From assembly GCA_028554795.2 (NCBI GenBank), contig CM068831.1, positions 32,972,644 through 33,036,643 on the forward strand: DNA of 64,000 nt, given 5' to 3'. The DNA comes from Sinohyriopsis cumingii. Its lineage: Eukaryota; Mollusca; Bivalvia; Unionida; Unionidae. The notes below the pieces were generated by a model. The model saw only the letters and a program-made list of their open reading frames with translations. It was not told the origin of the DNA and ran no database searches. This document shows positions 31,373-42,802 of this stretch, piece by piece. Position 1 is the first letter of the stretch. Every line of letters starts with the position of its first letter. A program made the position numbers and the translations under genes.

Positions 31373-31589
31373 GATTAATAGTAACAAAACAGATTTAATT
31401 TTACAAAAGAAACTTTTCCTAATGAAGGCAACCAAAACAAAAATGAATAAGTATTTATACTAGACCTAGAAGTACTAAACAAAATAAACACCTACTTGAT
31501 TATTATCTTGTCAAGAAGGTCACACTCGAACATAAACAATAAGTGTTTACTTTCACAAACAATATGATGACGATTCACTTAATCCAAAG

Positions 31590-31607
31590 ATCCCACTTCT
31601 GACACCA
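31590..31607 (-). other. primer binding site, tRNA-Leu type
   Basis: On the minus strand TGGTGTCAGAAGTGGGAT begins two bases inside the 5' LTR end. From memory it is complementary to the 3' end (with CCA) of metazoan tRNA-Leu of the CAA type. Position and orientation fix the element as minus-strand. Confidence 0.85.
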
Positions 31608-31608
31608 T

Positions 31609-32680
31609 TGTCGCCGAAAAAAAACCGAGATTCACATAATCTCGAATATGAATTCTATTAAGATTCAAAATAATCTTAAGAACACAACTAAGATTCAAAA
31701 TAATCTAATGAACATAACGAAGATTCAAAATAATCTTATGGATATAAAAAATGCAATGGAACAACAATTGATCCAAAAGTATACTTCTAGACCCCTTGTA
31801 CAGTCGCACGATTCCTTGGGTTGGTCCACACTCTTATTGACCACTCGCACCCTTTATGAATCCACCACGAGTACAGTCATACGTTACACGTACAGACAGC
31901 ATACAGCACGTTTTCAATTTTGCTGCGTCTACGTCCGTGGCACAGACATACGTACATACATACATACGTATCGACAGCACGTAGCATTAAATGTTCTGGA
32001 AACTCCAGATAGCTCTAAGCAACTTTAGACGGCTTCGGACAGCTTCAGACCGCTCTAGTCATATTCACAGTCACATTGACAATCACACTTCATAGACACA
32101 ATCACAGCGACAGTCACAATCAGCTACAATAACAGTCAGCTACAATAACAGTCAGAATCAGCTTCAAACACAGTCAGCTACAAACACAGTCAGCTACCAT
32201 AACAGTCAGCTACAATAAAACCAAATTGAACATAATAATAGTTTCTGTATAATCTCTAGATATATGATAATATTTTAAATCTGCATTGTAATAAATACAT
32301 TATTACGCGATAAGACATTACAAGCCGAATAAGCTTCGCATATCAAATAAAAATGTAAATTTAACACTTACCCCTATGGCTGGAGAACAATGGATAGTGT
32401 ATACTCCTTGACGTGATTCCAGAAACGACCAGTGTGGTTTTAGAAATTGGTCTTACTTAAATCCATAGGAGACTGGGTACAAGTCAGGGTAGAATACCCG
32501 TGCATATCATGTGAGTCATGTTACCTCGTCACAAGTAATCTCTGGCTAGGTATATGTTAATACAGTCCTTTACCTGGAAAAACACATTCACCCTAGATAA
32601 CGTTGTACGCATGTACAACGAGAAATAGTCGAATTGTTTTAAGACAAAATCAAATTATTTCTTTACCTTATTCTGAGACA
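31609..32680 (-). repeat. 5' LTR of the retrotransposon (1072 bp)
   Basis: It starts TGTCGCCGA next to the primer binding site and ends CTGAGACA next to the target duplication. Compared with the other LTR it has lost about 260 bases close to the primer-site end and gained extra copies of an AAGATTCAAAATAATCT motif (31666-31740). Confidence 0.92.
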
Positions 32681-32911
32681 ACTGCATTAATTATAAATTT
32701 ACATCATATGTTTGCCTTTAGTTATGCAATTTACGACCTATATTTGCCTTATTTATGCAATTTACACGATACATTTGCCTTAGTTATAAAATGTATAACC
32801 TAGATTTGCCTTAGTTATACAATTTACAATATATAACTGCATTAGTTATAAAATGTAAACCTATCACTTCTTCATTAAAAACCTTGCAGCCTGACAATGC
32901 CTTAGTTATAA
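32681..32911 (+). repeat. 31-bp minisatellite, right part
   Basis: It begins with the ACTGC target duplication and continues the TTGCCTTAGTTATACAATTTACAACCTATA-like unit for about six to seven degenerate copies. It is the same array as 25542-25636. Confidence 0.83.
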
Positions 32912-34382
32912 CATGTACAATCTAACCAAAGCTGCAGGAATAAAGTATAAGCGGCTGCAAATACTAACAAATTAATTTCAAATGACAATGAGAATTGTCG
33001 AATAAAGGAAGTCTTATTTCAGTTAGAGATTAATTATCTATGCATGAAATCAGTTTTTGTGTGCTTTTTTTAATACAGGCACGATTTAATCGAAGGCAGT
33101 CGTATACAGTTAAATCGCAAGGTATCCTGAATAAAATATGATACATGTAACTTTCTCAATTATTGAACGGTAGAAAAAAGTTGCTGAAATAACAGTTGGG
33201 CAGCGGTTCCGTGTGTGACTAGTATATGACCTTTTTGGTTCGCTTCGTATTGTTCCATGTGCTGTAATTTGCTCATCCTAATAAAGTTTCGCCATTAACT
33301 TCTACCTATTGTGTGAACACGATATATAGTGAATAATAGAACAAACCAATGTGGAATGACAGGTGAAAGTAATTGCTGCATTTCCTTGCGATAGGCAATG
33401 TGAAACTCTATATTTTAACTACAGGTATGTATCATGTTAGAGGGATTTGTAACTATTTACTTATTCCCATTTGATGAAATTATTGTATGACAAATATCAT
33501 TCGAAAACGCAAATTACTGATAAATCTTTTATTGGTCTTCATCGATTTGAAAATATTTCACATCATTCATTTCTTCATACAAATGTATGGACCTTTAAAT
33601 GATATGAGTTATTGCGACATTTCTCCCTAAAACACTATATTGTTTTACATAAATGTATTGCACAGCATTGACATAAAAGTCTAACCGTATCAGTTAACTT
33701 CAATATTTCATGAATTCAGCCATTAAAGCAATAGCAACAGCTAATATGCTAATAAATTGAAGAAACTAACAACCTAAGCAACATTACCACTACAGTAATA
33801 GCACCAGCCAATTACTAATGGCAACAACAAATAATAATAATAATCTTATATTACGTGCTTAGGCTCGAATAAACAGTAACACAAAAGAGTGAAAACAACG
33901 AGCTTTAGAAAATATAACAAATAATGTATTTCCCTGGAAAAATACTGTGAAAAGGAAGAAATATGAGAACTTACAGTTTCCAGAATCAATTCGGAAAATA
34001 ATACAAGAATAATCTACGAATACAATTTATGAAGTCCTAATATTGAAGTGTTCTAATGATTCCAAGTTAGATTCAAGACAAATAATCCAAGATGGAAGGC
34101 GATGACATATGCTATATTACGTACTGTGTTGACGTCTACAGTTTCTTGTTGAAACATAATAATTAATCATCCGGTCTTGACAATCCAAATAAACGTTTCA
34201 AGAAAAGTACTTGCTCAAGAGTTCTTTATGAATACATTAATATTTCCAGAGTAACGACATCATCTTCTGGAGTCCAAATAATCTGAAGAAACATTTACAT
34301 ATAATTCAAAAACTCAAAACTTAAATATTGGTCACAACAGAAGAAAACAACTTACCATCAAGTGTTTAAAAGCCCGGACTAT

Positions 34383-34465
<83 letters not shown>

Positions 34466-37431
34466 ATCACTATTAATACTAAGAATTTCCCCTCCTAGAA
34501 GTTGTTTACCTGATCCTCAATCAAGGCCTGGAACTAAGTCAAAAATAGAAACAAGTGTTTCCATTATTAGGCATTTATGGAAACATTCAAGTCAAACTGA
34601 ACTTTCTGGAAATTATCAAATTCCTAGTAACAAAATTACATACATTGACATGTAAAAAAAATAAAAAGACCCCAAAACCCACAAACAATCAAATAACATC
34701 AAACACAACTTAAATCAAATATATGTGATAATACTACTACTACTACTAATAATAATTTGATAAGTAGAGAAATAAAAGATAAGCCAAGATCACGCGCTGT
34801 TATTAACCGCAAAAGAAGATTGGGTTTTTCGTTACTGTATATACACGACTGTATACGCTGGTTGTATATAATTTCCACAAGGCCAAAGTTAAAGTGTACT
34901 AAATCACCTCGACATTGGTTCAGTACGGGTTAACAATCTGGAACGAAATAAAAATCGCAGATATCTGATATAATCTTTCTTGATTTCATCCTCAGAAAAA
35001 TGCGAGCAGTACCTCATTATTATAGAGATTACATGCCGATTTGTGGGTGCATGCGTTCCTCTGAACAGGAACTTATAAACCCGAAGAAGAACATAGGGTT
35101 CATGTTCTATCACTGACAAACATGTTGATATTCTCTGAACTATCGTGAGCATCTCAAACTATAATATCAATCTGAGAAGAAATCTTTAGACAATTTTAGT
35201 GAAACTGGGTTAATTGTCAGGACATTGTCAGGAAATTATTTTCCAATCATATTGTTCACTCTTCTCTCGAATAAAGCAAGAAAAACCAATGATACGGCTT
35301 CATCTTTTCACCTAATTGATGTATGATAATTCAGATGCCTTCTTGCTTTACACTAGTAACTTCGTTGGAGAGACTTTACAGCTGAGTACAACTAAAACGT
35401 ATGTACCGTGAATGCAAATACATTGAAGACATACAACTTAGTGATATATGACAGCCGCTTAGCACTATGTTTTTGACAATGTTTGTTTGCCGATAGCTGG
35501 AAATGTATATTGCAAGCATTTATATCACAATTTTACAATATTATTATTATGTTCATTATATTATTGTAAAAATATATATCGAGGTAAATGAAAGCATAAT
35601 GGCTCAGAATATAATCGCAGCTCCTCCCCTCGCCTCCTCCCAATATTTAAAAGTCACCACCTTGCCCAACTAGAATTTATGTGTATGTTTTTTATTGCAT
35701 AAGGTGTCATCTAAAAGCTGCAACTAAAGTGGGATGATTAAGTTTACGCTATAGAAGACACCGTGTAAGGGACGTTACTCTGACATTAGAAAGTTTTTTG
35801 ATAAACAAAGACAGTGTAGACACTAAAGCCTACAAATAAACAAACAATTTATTTATATATAATACAAAGTGAAAACTCTAAAGACACATTATTGTGAATT
35901 AATTCCCGAATTATCCTGAATAAACCCAAATGGTCTATCATAAAAACAAAACTATACAATGTTGCCAATTAATTCCAATTGCAATTATCTTGAATGTCCT
36001 GATGTACCAAGAATCTTGATTGTCCTAATTAACCACACTGATATAATCCATAATGTCTTTGAATGCGTTTACAATAGTCAATGACCACTTTGTAATTCCA
36101 ATGAATAATTTAAATAAATTTTTCATCCTATATTGTATCTAAACACAGGTACATAAGATTGCAGAGACTGATTATAAACATGAATCAATTAGTGTTTACA
36201 AAAGCCTTACAAACATATTTCCGTTAACCTATATCGCAGTAGATTGCTCTGGACAACCCACATTTGCGATGGAAATCACCACCAAAGTGTAAGAAGTTCT
36301 CTTTCAGACCATTCTAAGCTCGAAATCAAGATTAGACTTTGAAAGAAATATTTAGCAAATCACTTCATAAATATGATACAAGTCAGAACGAAAAAGCTAC
36401 CTTCAATCACCGACAAATATTAGGTGCACGATATAGATATACAAAACAATATTGTATGTAAGACAATGACAGAACTGTTTTCCATGACACGGTTTTTTCT
36501 CGGTATTTTGCACATTGCGTTTTCGTCCACCACCACCACCACCCCTCCCATTGCCAACGAAGTCTCGTGTTGCAGTTCTAGTATAAAGATTGCCGACGAG
36601 TCTCAATTGTCTACCTCCTTTAATCATCACTCTTTCACCAAATATATAAAATTGTTTGGAAATAAAATCTACTTTGCATATCAGTGGAAACGAAAATATA
36701 TGAGAAGAAATAAAGAAGGATAAACAATTAAATTATTAATCGTATGTTTTTGAAGAGTGATGTATTTTGTACAAGTATTTAGTGTTGTCTATCCTTCTTC
36801 ATCGTGACAGATTCTAGATCGACATATTGTTTTGTGCTTGAAAGCAATTACATTACTTATATGCACGATGGTTCTAAAATTATACTAGATGCTAACAACG
36901 GTATGAGAACCCAGTGACGTAATAACAATGCCAGAGACATCTACAAGTAGGTATACATGTAGGTCAATTTTCTAAATGTTCAAACAATTGTTTTGAGGTC
37001 AGTCGTCACGGATATCACGTTCAGTCCAATTGTTTACAGTATTTCTAGATGATAACTGACCTTTATAATATACCATCGCTACTGAGTGTTCCCATGTTGA
37101 ATATTGAGCCAATAATGCCCAAAGTTAGATGCAATACTCAATCTTAGATAATTCAAGTATAAAATACATTTTGATTATTTTTTATCTCAGCAAATAGTCT
37201 TTCATTGATGCTATATAGTCAGCAATTTTGTGTATTTCAGCTTAACCCAAACTAACCGGTAACTGCTTGTCGACGGTCCAATTTTGCAAGCAGTTTTAGG
37301 TTCAAGAACATAAGTATGTCACTTGTTGTTTGTGACTGCTACTGTACTTATATATAAGAATCAATCAATTAATCACAGCTGGACTTATACAACTTATAGA
37401 TAAGGCACAAACCAATCTCGTTTTAATTCAG
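32912..37431. other. intergenic, one large (CT)n tract
   Basis: A perfect (CT)n run of about 37 repeats occupies 34388-34462. Short (ATT)n/(ACT)n runs occur at 33826-33843, 34733-34756 and 35539-35560. Open frames such as 34904-35152 (minus) and 36424-36723 (plus) have no recognised domain or splice support and are not called. Confidence 0.5.
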
Positions 37432-37599
37432 CTGATGGTCAGTGGTCAATGTGGACTACGTGGAGTGTTTGCAGTCAGACATGTGGGATCGGCGAAACAC
37501 GTAATAGGCACTGTACGTGTGATAACCCCCAACCTGCTGTAGGTGGTAAAGACTGTGTTGGATAACCTTATCAATCACAGCGGTGTGACGGCCTGAGTG
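37432..37599 (+). pseudogene. orphan thrombospondin type-1 (TSP1) exon with in-frame stop
   Basis: An acceptor TTTTAATTCAG precedes 168 bases in phase 1 that read as a TSP1 repeat: the QWSMWTTWSVC tryptophan ladder, SQTCGIGETRNRHC, then a PAVGG segment with KDC and a final RC. A TAA at 37563 interrupts it, with TSP1-like residues (PYQSQRC) continuing in the same frame, and the last Cys is missing. A possible donor G|GTCAGC ends it in phase 1, the same symmetry as the TSP1 exons at 55.8-57.3 kb. It is probably a dead exon of a relative of the downstream gene. Confidence 0.72.
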
Positions 37600-38817
37600 G
37601 TCAGCAAACAATGAATGGTGCTTTTAGTATCTGAAAATATCAACGCTGCAGAACGGGTCAAATTATATGACTTAGTACTGATAAATTGCTGTATCCGCAT
37701 CATGTCTTTGGACAGGTTGCTAATGTCACCCAGCAACACTAAGGCGTAATACAATGTGATTGGCAAGCCTGGTTTAAATTATTCCGAATTGTTTTGCTTT
37801 TATCATTGTCTTTCCGTCCGAAGCAATAATATGTATAAATATTCCCCTTCCCACAAAAGTATGACCACCGTTATTCTGAATGGTTGGAAATAGTACACGA
37901 ATGTTAGTATTTTTAAAATTGCGTATAAACACAAAGAGTATTTAAAACAATAATTGATCATTGTATGTTGAGTAATGTCAACATTGTACATATACTTGTT
38001 AAAACTTTCCGTGCTTCCAATTCAGACCAAGAAATGCAATTTTTAGTTCAGTCATATATACTATTTTATTGGGGCAAATCTCGACGTAAATGGTATGAAA
38101 TTAATGCCATTTTTCATTTATAGGTGTTCAGTTAAATTTCCAGTTTGTCTTGAGACAAGGTCAAACATTAAACCTGAGCCACGTAGTTTTAATCTCAAGA
38201 TGACAGTTTCAGCAATATATTCCGTACATAATCTGAAATCAAGAATAAACTGGTCGTACATTTGTGGCTGTACAACTGCCTTTTAAAAATCACTCACATA
38301 TATCAATGGTGCAGCGAAAACATCTTGCTTTCGTACAATCCGTCTGTACAGCTTACATCCTTAATGTTAGTCTGCCCCAATAAAGTCTCTAGTGATGTTG
38401 CTTAAATTTTCCATGATGAAGAATAATTATATTGTGCAGGAATATTTGAATACATGTAGATAATCTAATTAGATTTTCCTGCCACAAAAGCTGTAAAAAA
38501 TGTATTGTTAATACATTTTGGCAAGCATTTAGGTCTTGTTCTGTTTTAGTGATAACGTTTTCTTGCAAAAGTCACTAGATATAGAAAATCCAAGTTTGGC
38601 ACCCATGTTGGTATGTATAAGCAGATGACCACATTCTGTTTTCAAATCCCTCAAGTATATTTATGATTGTCATGATTTGTTTGAACAATTTTAAACTCCT
38701 ACAATTTAGGTGATGTAAATCTTCATTACAAATCTAGTTATTTGTTGTCCGAGATTAATATCAAAATCTGGTTTTAGTAATCGATTATGAGTTGCATTAT
38801 TGCTCCTGACCTTTTGA
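37600..38817. other. intergenic, nothing recognised
   Basis: AT-rich sequence. No open frame with a domain, and no repeat that I can match elsewhere in the window. Confidence 0.55.
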
Positions 38818-38877
38818 AAGAATACTTTCATCATTCTTCATTAACATACACCATTTACATAACCCGTTGATCGATAA
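38818..38877 (+). mobile_element. LINE 3' region, copy 1, left piece
   Basis: It matches about 42815-42871 closely (shared CATTAACATACACCATTTAC and CCGTTGATCG). The match stops exactly at the DNA transposon and resumes at 41277, so the LINE sequence was there first. Confidence 0.85.
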
Positions 38878-39140
38878 CACTGGTCAACAGTGAAATCATT
38901 ACTGACTTGAAAAGGCCCTAATCTGTAGTATTTTGGTGTGCCGAACACGAATATAACCGTGAAAAATTTGTATTGGCTCTCGTTTTGAAGATATTCATAT
39001 ACCTCATTTTCTATGTTTCACTGTGTAAATTTCTCCAGTAGGACTGCATCAACATCCGGAATAATGATGTAACATTGCATAATACCATCATGCTCACATC
39101 ATCCACAGTTGATTGCATCATTTTCTGATGCAATGCAATA

Positions 39141-39252
39141 CTAATGCCATGCGGCTGCTGAAGTAAGTTGACGTCAGCAGTGTACTATACATGTGTAGGC
39201 CTATTATACTAATGCCAGGCGGCTGCTGAAGCTGACGTAAGCAGTGTACTAT
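39141..39252 (+). promoter_or_regulatory. duplicated promoter module upstream of the transposase ORF
   Basis: Two copies (39141-39189 and 39209-39252, offset 68 bases) of a module containing GCGGCTGCTGAAG, a CRE-like site (TGACGTCA in copy 1, TGACGTAA in copy 2) and GCAGTGTACTATA. Copy 2 leads into the TATA box, copy 1 has TATACAT. This looks like an upstream activator plus core duplication. Confidence 0.55.
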
Positions 39253-39258
39253 ATAAAG
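39250..39258 (+). promoter_or_regulatory. TATA box of the transposase ORF
   Basis: TATATAAAG lies about 120 bases upstream of the ATG, followed about 30 bases later by TTCAGCATTT, a plausible initiation zone. Confidence 0.6.
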
Positions 39259-39371
39259 CCCAATCAGATAGGTTCAGCATTTAAAATATTTTAGACGTTG
39301 TGCGAGACAGTTCAAGCTACTGTTACATAAAACTTATTATTTTATCCATTTACGTACAATAAAGAACAGTA

Positions 39372-41060
39372 ATGCCTCGAAAGTGTGTTAATACCGCGGA
39401 CAATTTTTGCTATATTTGTGGGGAAGTGACATTTGCCAACCAGAAGAAAAGTATCAATTCTCAAGTGAAGAAGGCATATCATCTTTACTTCGGATGCAAG
39501 GTTGGTGACCAAGACAAGCATTGGGCTCCGCATATATGCTGTGCTACATGTACAACACAGCTTTCACAGTGGTTGAATTGCAAAAGGTCATCAATGCCGT
39601 TTGCAGTCCCAATGGTGTGGAGAGAGCCAAGCAACCACCTAAATGACTGTTACTTCTGCTTGGTTCCTCCTCTTTCCGGCGGAATAACGAAGCGAAAGAA
39701 GTCGAGAATAGTCTACCCAAACATTCCGTCTGCATTGAGACCAGTTCCACATGGTGAGGGACTTCCTATTCCAGAACCTCCAGCAGAATATTCTCTTGAT
39801 TCATCTGACGAAGACAAAGGTGAGTCGACCTGTTCTTCTCCTGGTCCATCAGCATGCAGTGATCCAGATTTTCACTGTGGTGCATCATCAACCCCACACA
39901 GAATAACACAGGAAGAACTAAATGACCTGATTCGTGATTTGGACTTATCAAAGAACAAGGCAGAATTGCTAGGATCAAGACTCCAACAATGGAATCTTCT
40001 AGAAGAAGATGTCACAATTACTGCATATCGAAAGCGCCACCAGCAATTGGAGCCTTTCTTCAGAAAGGAAAGTAATCTGATATTCTGTTCCGATATTGAG
40101 GGCCTCATGAATGCTTTAAAAATCACTCATGACCCACAAGAATGGAGACTATTTGTGGACTCTTCGAAACTGAGTCTCAAGGCTGTGCTTTTGCACAATG
40201 GAAACATTCTTCCATCTATTCCAGTAGCGTATGCTGTCCACATGAAAGAGACATACGATAACTTAAGGCAGCTACTGAATTCCATTGAGTATAACAAGTA
40301 CAGCTGGCACCTCTGTGGTGATTTGAAGGTAGTTGCCCTTTTAATGGGACTGCAGCAAGGATATACAAAATACATGTGTTTCTTATGCGAGTGGGATAGC
40401 CGAGCAAGGGAAATGCACTACATGAGGAAGGAATGGACTCACAGGCAGAATGTAGCCATTGGAGAGAAGAATATCCAACACCCAGCTCTGGTTGAGGCTC
40501 AGAAAATCTTGCTACCACCCCTTCACATCAAACTAGGTTTGATGAAGAACTTCGTGAAAGCCATTGACCGGACTTTGCCAGCATTCCGATACCTGCATGA
40601 AAAATTCCCTCGACTCAGCGAAGCAAAGATTAAAGAGGGAGTTTTTGTGGGTCCTCAGATTCGAGAGCTTTTCAAAGATGACCGGTTCAACAACTTGCTG
40701 GAAGGTGACGCGAAACAAGCATGGAATGCTTTTCGCCTAGTTTCTACAAACTTCCTCGGAAATGTTAGGGCAGAAAACTATAAGGAACTAGTAGAAGACA
40801 TGTTGATGAAGTATAAGAAACTTGGCTGCAATATGTCTCTAAAGATTCACTTCCTTCATTCCCATTTGGATTTCTTTCCTAGCAACTGTGGTATTGTTAG
40901 TGATGAACACGGCGAACGTTTTCATCAAGATATCGCAACAATGGAACAAAGATACCAGGGAAAATGGTCCACTACAATGCTGGCTGACTACTGCTGGACA
41001 CTCCTCAGAGATGCTCCCGAACAGCTGTACAAGAGACAGGCGAAGAAATCTAAGATGTAG
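39372..41060 (+). CDS. putative DDE-type transposase, 562 aa, single exon
   Basis: An uninterrupted ORF inside the CACTG-ended element. Residues 13-60 carry Cys pairs (FCYIC, then CKVG and CCATC) like a small zinc-binding module, and 93-96 is another CYFC. A Ser/Pro-rich acidic linker spans 121-180. The C-terminal half (about 255-545) looks like a transposase core: FVDSSKLSLK (D263), HLCGDLKVVALLMG (D317) followed by CFLC (336-339), LPPLHIKLGLMK (380-391) and SDEHGERFHQD (510-520). These are my candidates for catalytic acids and a zinc insertion typical of this fold. I recognise the domain style as that of multicopy animal proteins of unknown function, but give no gene name. The start is the first ATG after the TATA box, and nothing disrupts the frame, so this copy may be recent or still active. 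Confidence 0.85.
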   Translation: MPRKCVNTADNFCYICGEVTFANQKKSINSQVKKAYHLYFGCKVGDQDKHWAPHICCATCTTQLSQWLNCKRSSMPFAVPMVWREPSNHLNDCYFCLVPPLSGGITKRKKSRIVYPNIPSALRPVPHGEGLPIPEPPAEYSLDSSDEDKGESTCSSPGPSACSDPDFHCGASSTPHRITQEELNDLIRDLDLSKNKAELLGSRLQQWNLLEEDVTITAYRKRHQQLEPFFRKESNLIFCSDIEGLMNALKITHDPQEWRLFVDSSKLSLKAVLLHNGNILPSIPVAYAVHMKETYDNLRQLLNSIEYNKYSWHLCGDLKVVALLMGLQQGYTKYMCFLCEWDSRAREMHYMRKEWTHRQNVAIGEKNIQHPALVEAQKILLPPLHIKLGLMKNFVKAIDRTLPAFRYLHEKFPRLSEAKIKEGVFVGPQIRELFKDDRFNNLLEGDAKQAWNAFRLVSTNFLGNVRAENYKELVEDMLMKYKKLGCNMSLKIHFLHSHLDFFPSNCGIVSDEHGERFHQDIATMEQRYQGKWSTTMLADYCWTLLRDAPEQLYKRQAKKSKM

Positions 41061-41276
41061 TCAATGACTTGATTTTTTATAGGTAGGCTATTACAGTTGA
41101 CCTTTTCTATTGGAATGCATTTCGTTATGTAAACATTAATTTCTTGCAGATTACAAAAAAACTAGAGCCAATTTTGCAATTTGACTGTCATATTCGTGTT
41201 CAGCACATAAAAATTGATAAGAATTGACTAATTTTATTTCAGTAACATGACTTTTGTAAAAATTTGTTGTCCAGTG

Positions 41277-41450
41277 TAAGCTTCAGTCTTCACCGTTATT
41301 ATCTTATCGTTTCAGCTATTTGGTTTTGATATCCTGGTCGATATGAGACTTTTTATAATGTTTAAAAGAGTATACATATCATATTTTGGTTGGCGCTACA
41401 TAACCTAACACTGCTGATGTGCCGTTAAAATACAATCAAACAAAGAAACA
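41277..41450 (+). mobile_element. LINE 3' region, copy 1, right piece
   Basis: It continues the LINE 3' untranslated sequence interrupted by the DNA transposon: TTCACCGTT, CTATTTGGTTTTGATATC, GGTCGATATGAGACTTT and a tail TAAAATACAATCAAACAAAG. It aligns with 42880-43047 and abuts the coding fragment of copy 2. Confidence 0.82.
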
Positions 41451-42731
41451 AACTGAATTTATATAGAACGTTTATTCGCTCCAAACTGGACTATGGTTGC
41501 ATTGTTTATGGTTCAGCCAGAAAGTCAAATTTGAGAATGCTTGATCCAATTCATCATCAAGGAATCAGACTCGCTCTGGGAGTATTTGAAACATCCCCGT
41601 GTGAAAGCCTTCTCGCTGAAGGGAACGAACCACCTTTATCACATTGTAGAGAAATGCTTTCCGAACAGTATGCTCTCAAATTAAAATCAAAGCCTCTGAA
41701 TCCTGCTTTTTCGGCAGTTTTTCACCCCAAATACAAAGCCTTATACGAACATAAACTAAACGCAATACCATCCTTTGGCATTGGCATATCATCCAGTCTT
41801 GACAGTACAAAAAGTGATCTTTCTAAAATTCAGAAAAAGTCAATTCCCGAAACACTACCCTGGCTACTTAAACAACCAAAAGTACTTTTTCAACCACACG
41901 ATTGAAAGAAATCAGAGACATAACCTTCCATCTTTCACAACTCTTACCATGAATTCCTCACCGAATTTAAAAACTACACAACACATGTTCGCTTACCAAA
42001 TGGCACATCAATTTTTTACGCCAAAATCAGAGCAATAGACCTTGCTCTGCAATATATCGATAACAAACGTATTTTAAACAGCGTCATCTTCTCCGACTCC
42101 CTATCAGTACTTTACTCACAACACAATAGAAAACTTGAGAACCCATTGTTGACCAATGTTCTCATCAAAAATGCTAAACTGACTACCTCCCACAATATCG
42201 TATACTACTGGTTATCTAGCCATATTGGTATTAAAGGTAATAAAAAAAAACAGATCACGCTGCTAAAATGGCCTCATCTCAAGAACCATCTGATTTTAAA
42301 ATACCGTATACTGATTTTAAACCTAGTATCAAAAAGACTTTACGTCAGAAGTGGCAGGAGTCATAGAATGATGCAGTGAATAATAAACTTCACGCAATAA
42401 ATCCAACCCTAGGAGAATGGTATCCTTCCTACAGAATCATGCGTATGGAGGAGGTTGTCATTGCAAGAACCCGAATTGGTCATACCTATATAACCCACTC
42501 CCACATACCAAACGGTGAAGACCCACCAGAGTGCGTTTCTTGCAATGAACCATTCACCGTTAAGCACTTTATGTTTCGACCTGCAACCTACGCGCAATCA
42601 GTATTACAATGTGCATGACATGAAGGAACTTTTCGATACAATAAAAATCACTTGTATTATAGAGGTCCTGAAGACAGTGAATATTTACTCTAAACTCTAA
42701 CTTTTATGCTATCACCTACATCAGTTTTATG

Positions 42732-42802
<71 letters not shown>

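Larger units (their letters stand above)
25637..32680 (-). mobile_element. LTR retrotransposon, Ty3/gypsy type with copia-like pol order (Gmr1-like)
   Basis: A complete element on the minus strand bounded by two long terminal repeats, each TGTC...GACA, and flanked by an exact 5-bp duplication ACTGC (25632-25636 and 32681-32685). Reading 5' to 3' on the minus strand it has: LTR, tRNA-Leu-type primer site, gag, CCHC knuckle, aspartic protease, integrase (HHCC, DDE core, C-terminal domain), reverse transcriptase, RNase H, purine-rich tract, LTR. Integrase precedes reverse transcriptase, which is the Ty1/copia order, although the domain sequences look Ty3/gypsy. This combination is known from the Gmr1-like lineage. 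Multiple frameshifts and stops make this copy inactive. Confidence 0.93.
38878..41276 (+). mobile_element. DNA transposon, 2399 bp, CACTG-type ends (CMC-like)
   Basis: The left end CACTGGTCAACA (38878-38889) and the inverted right end TGTTGTCCAGTG (41265-41276) differ at one of 12 positions. The element is flanked by TAA on both sides (38875-38877 and 41277-41279). Removing the element and one TAA rejoins a LINE 3' sequence that aligns with the second copy at about 42860-42880, so both boundaries are independently confirmed. It carries one long ORF with its own TATA promoter. CACTG ends plus a 3-bp target duplication fit the CACTA/Mirage/Chapaev (CMC) superfamily, including Chapaev3-like elements. 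The 3-bp TAA alone would also suit PIF/Harbinger, but the ends do not. Superfamily assignment is tentative. Confidence 0.88.

Noticed and set aside
31029-31463. 144-aa plus-strand frame rich in Leu, Pro and Ser
   Set aside because: Antisense shadow of the charged gag coiled-coil segment.
34362-34655. Leu-Ser repeat frame
   Set aside because: By-product of a (CT)n tract; no domain outside the repeat.
36424-36723. 99-aa frame with a TTTTT run
   Set aside because: Low-complexity CCACCA tract, no domain, and an equally open opposite-strand frame.
39544-40718. Several minus-strand frames opposite the transposase
   Set aside because: Shadows of the 562-codon ORF.
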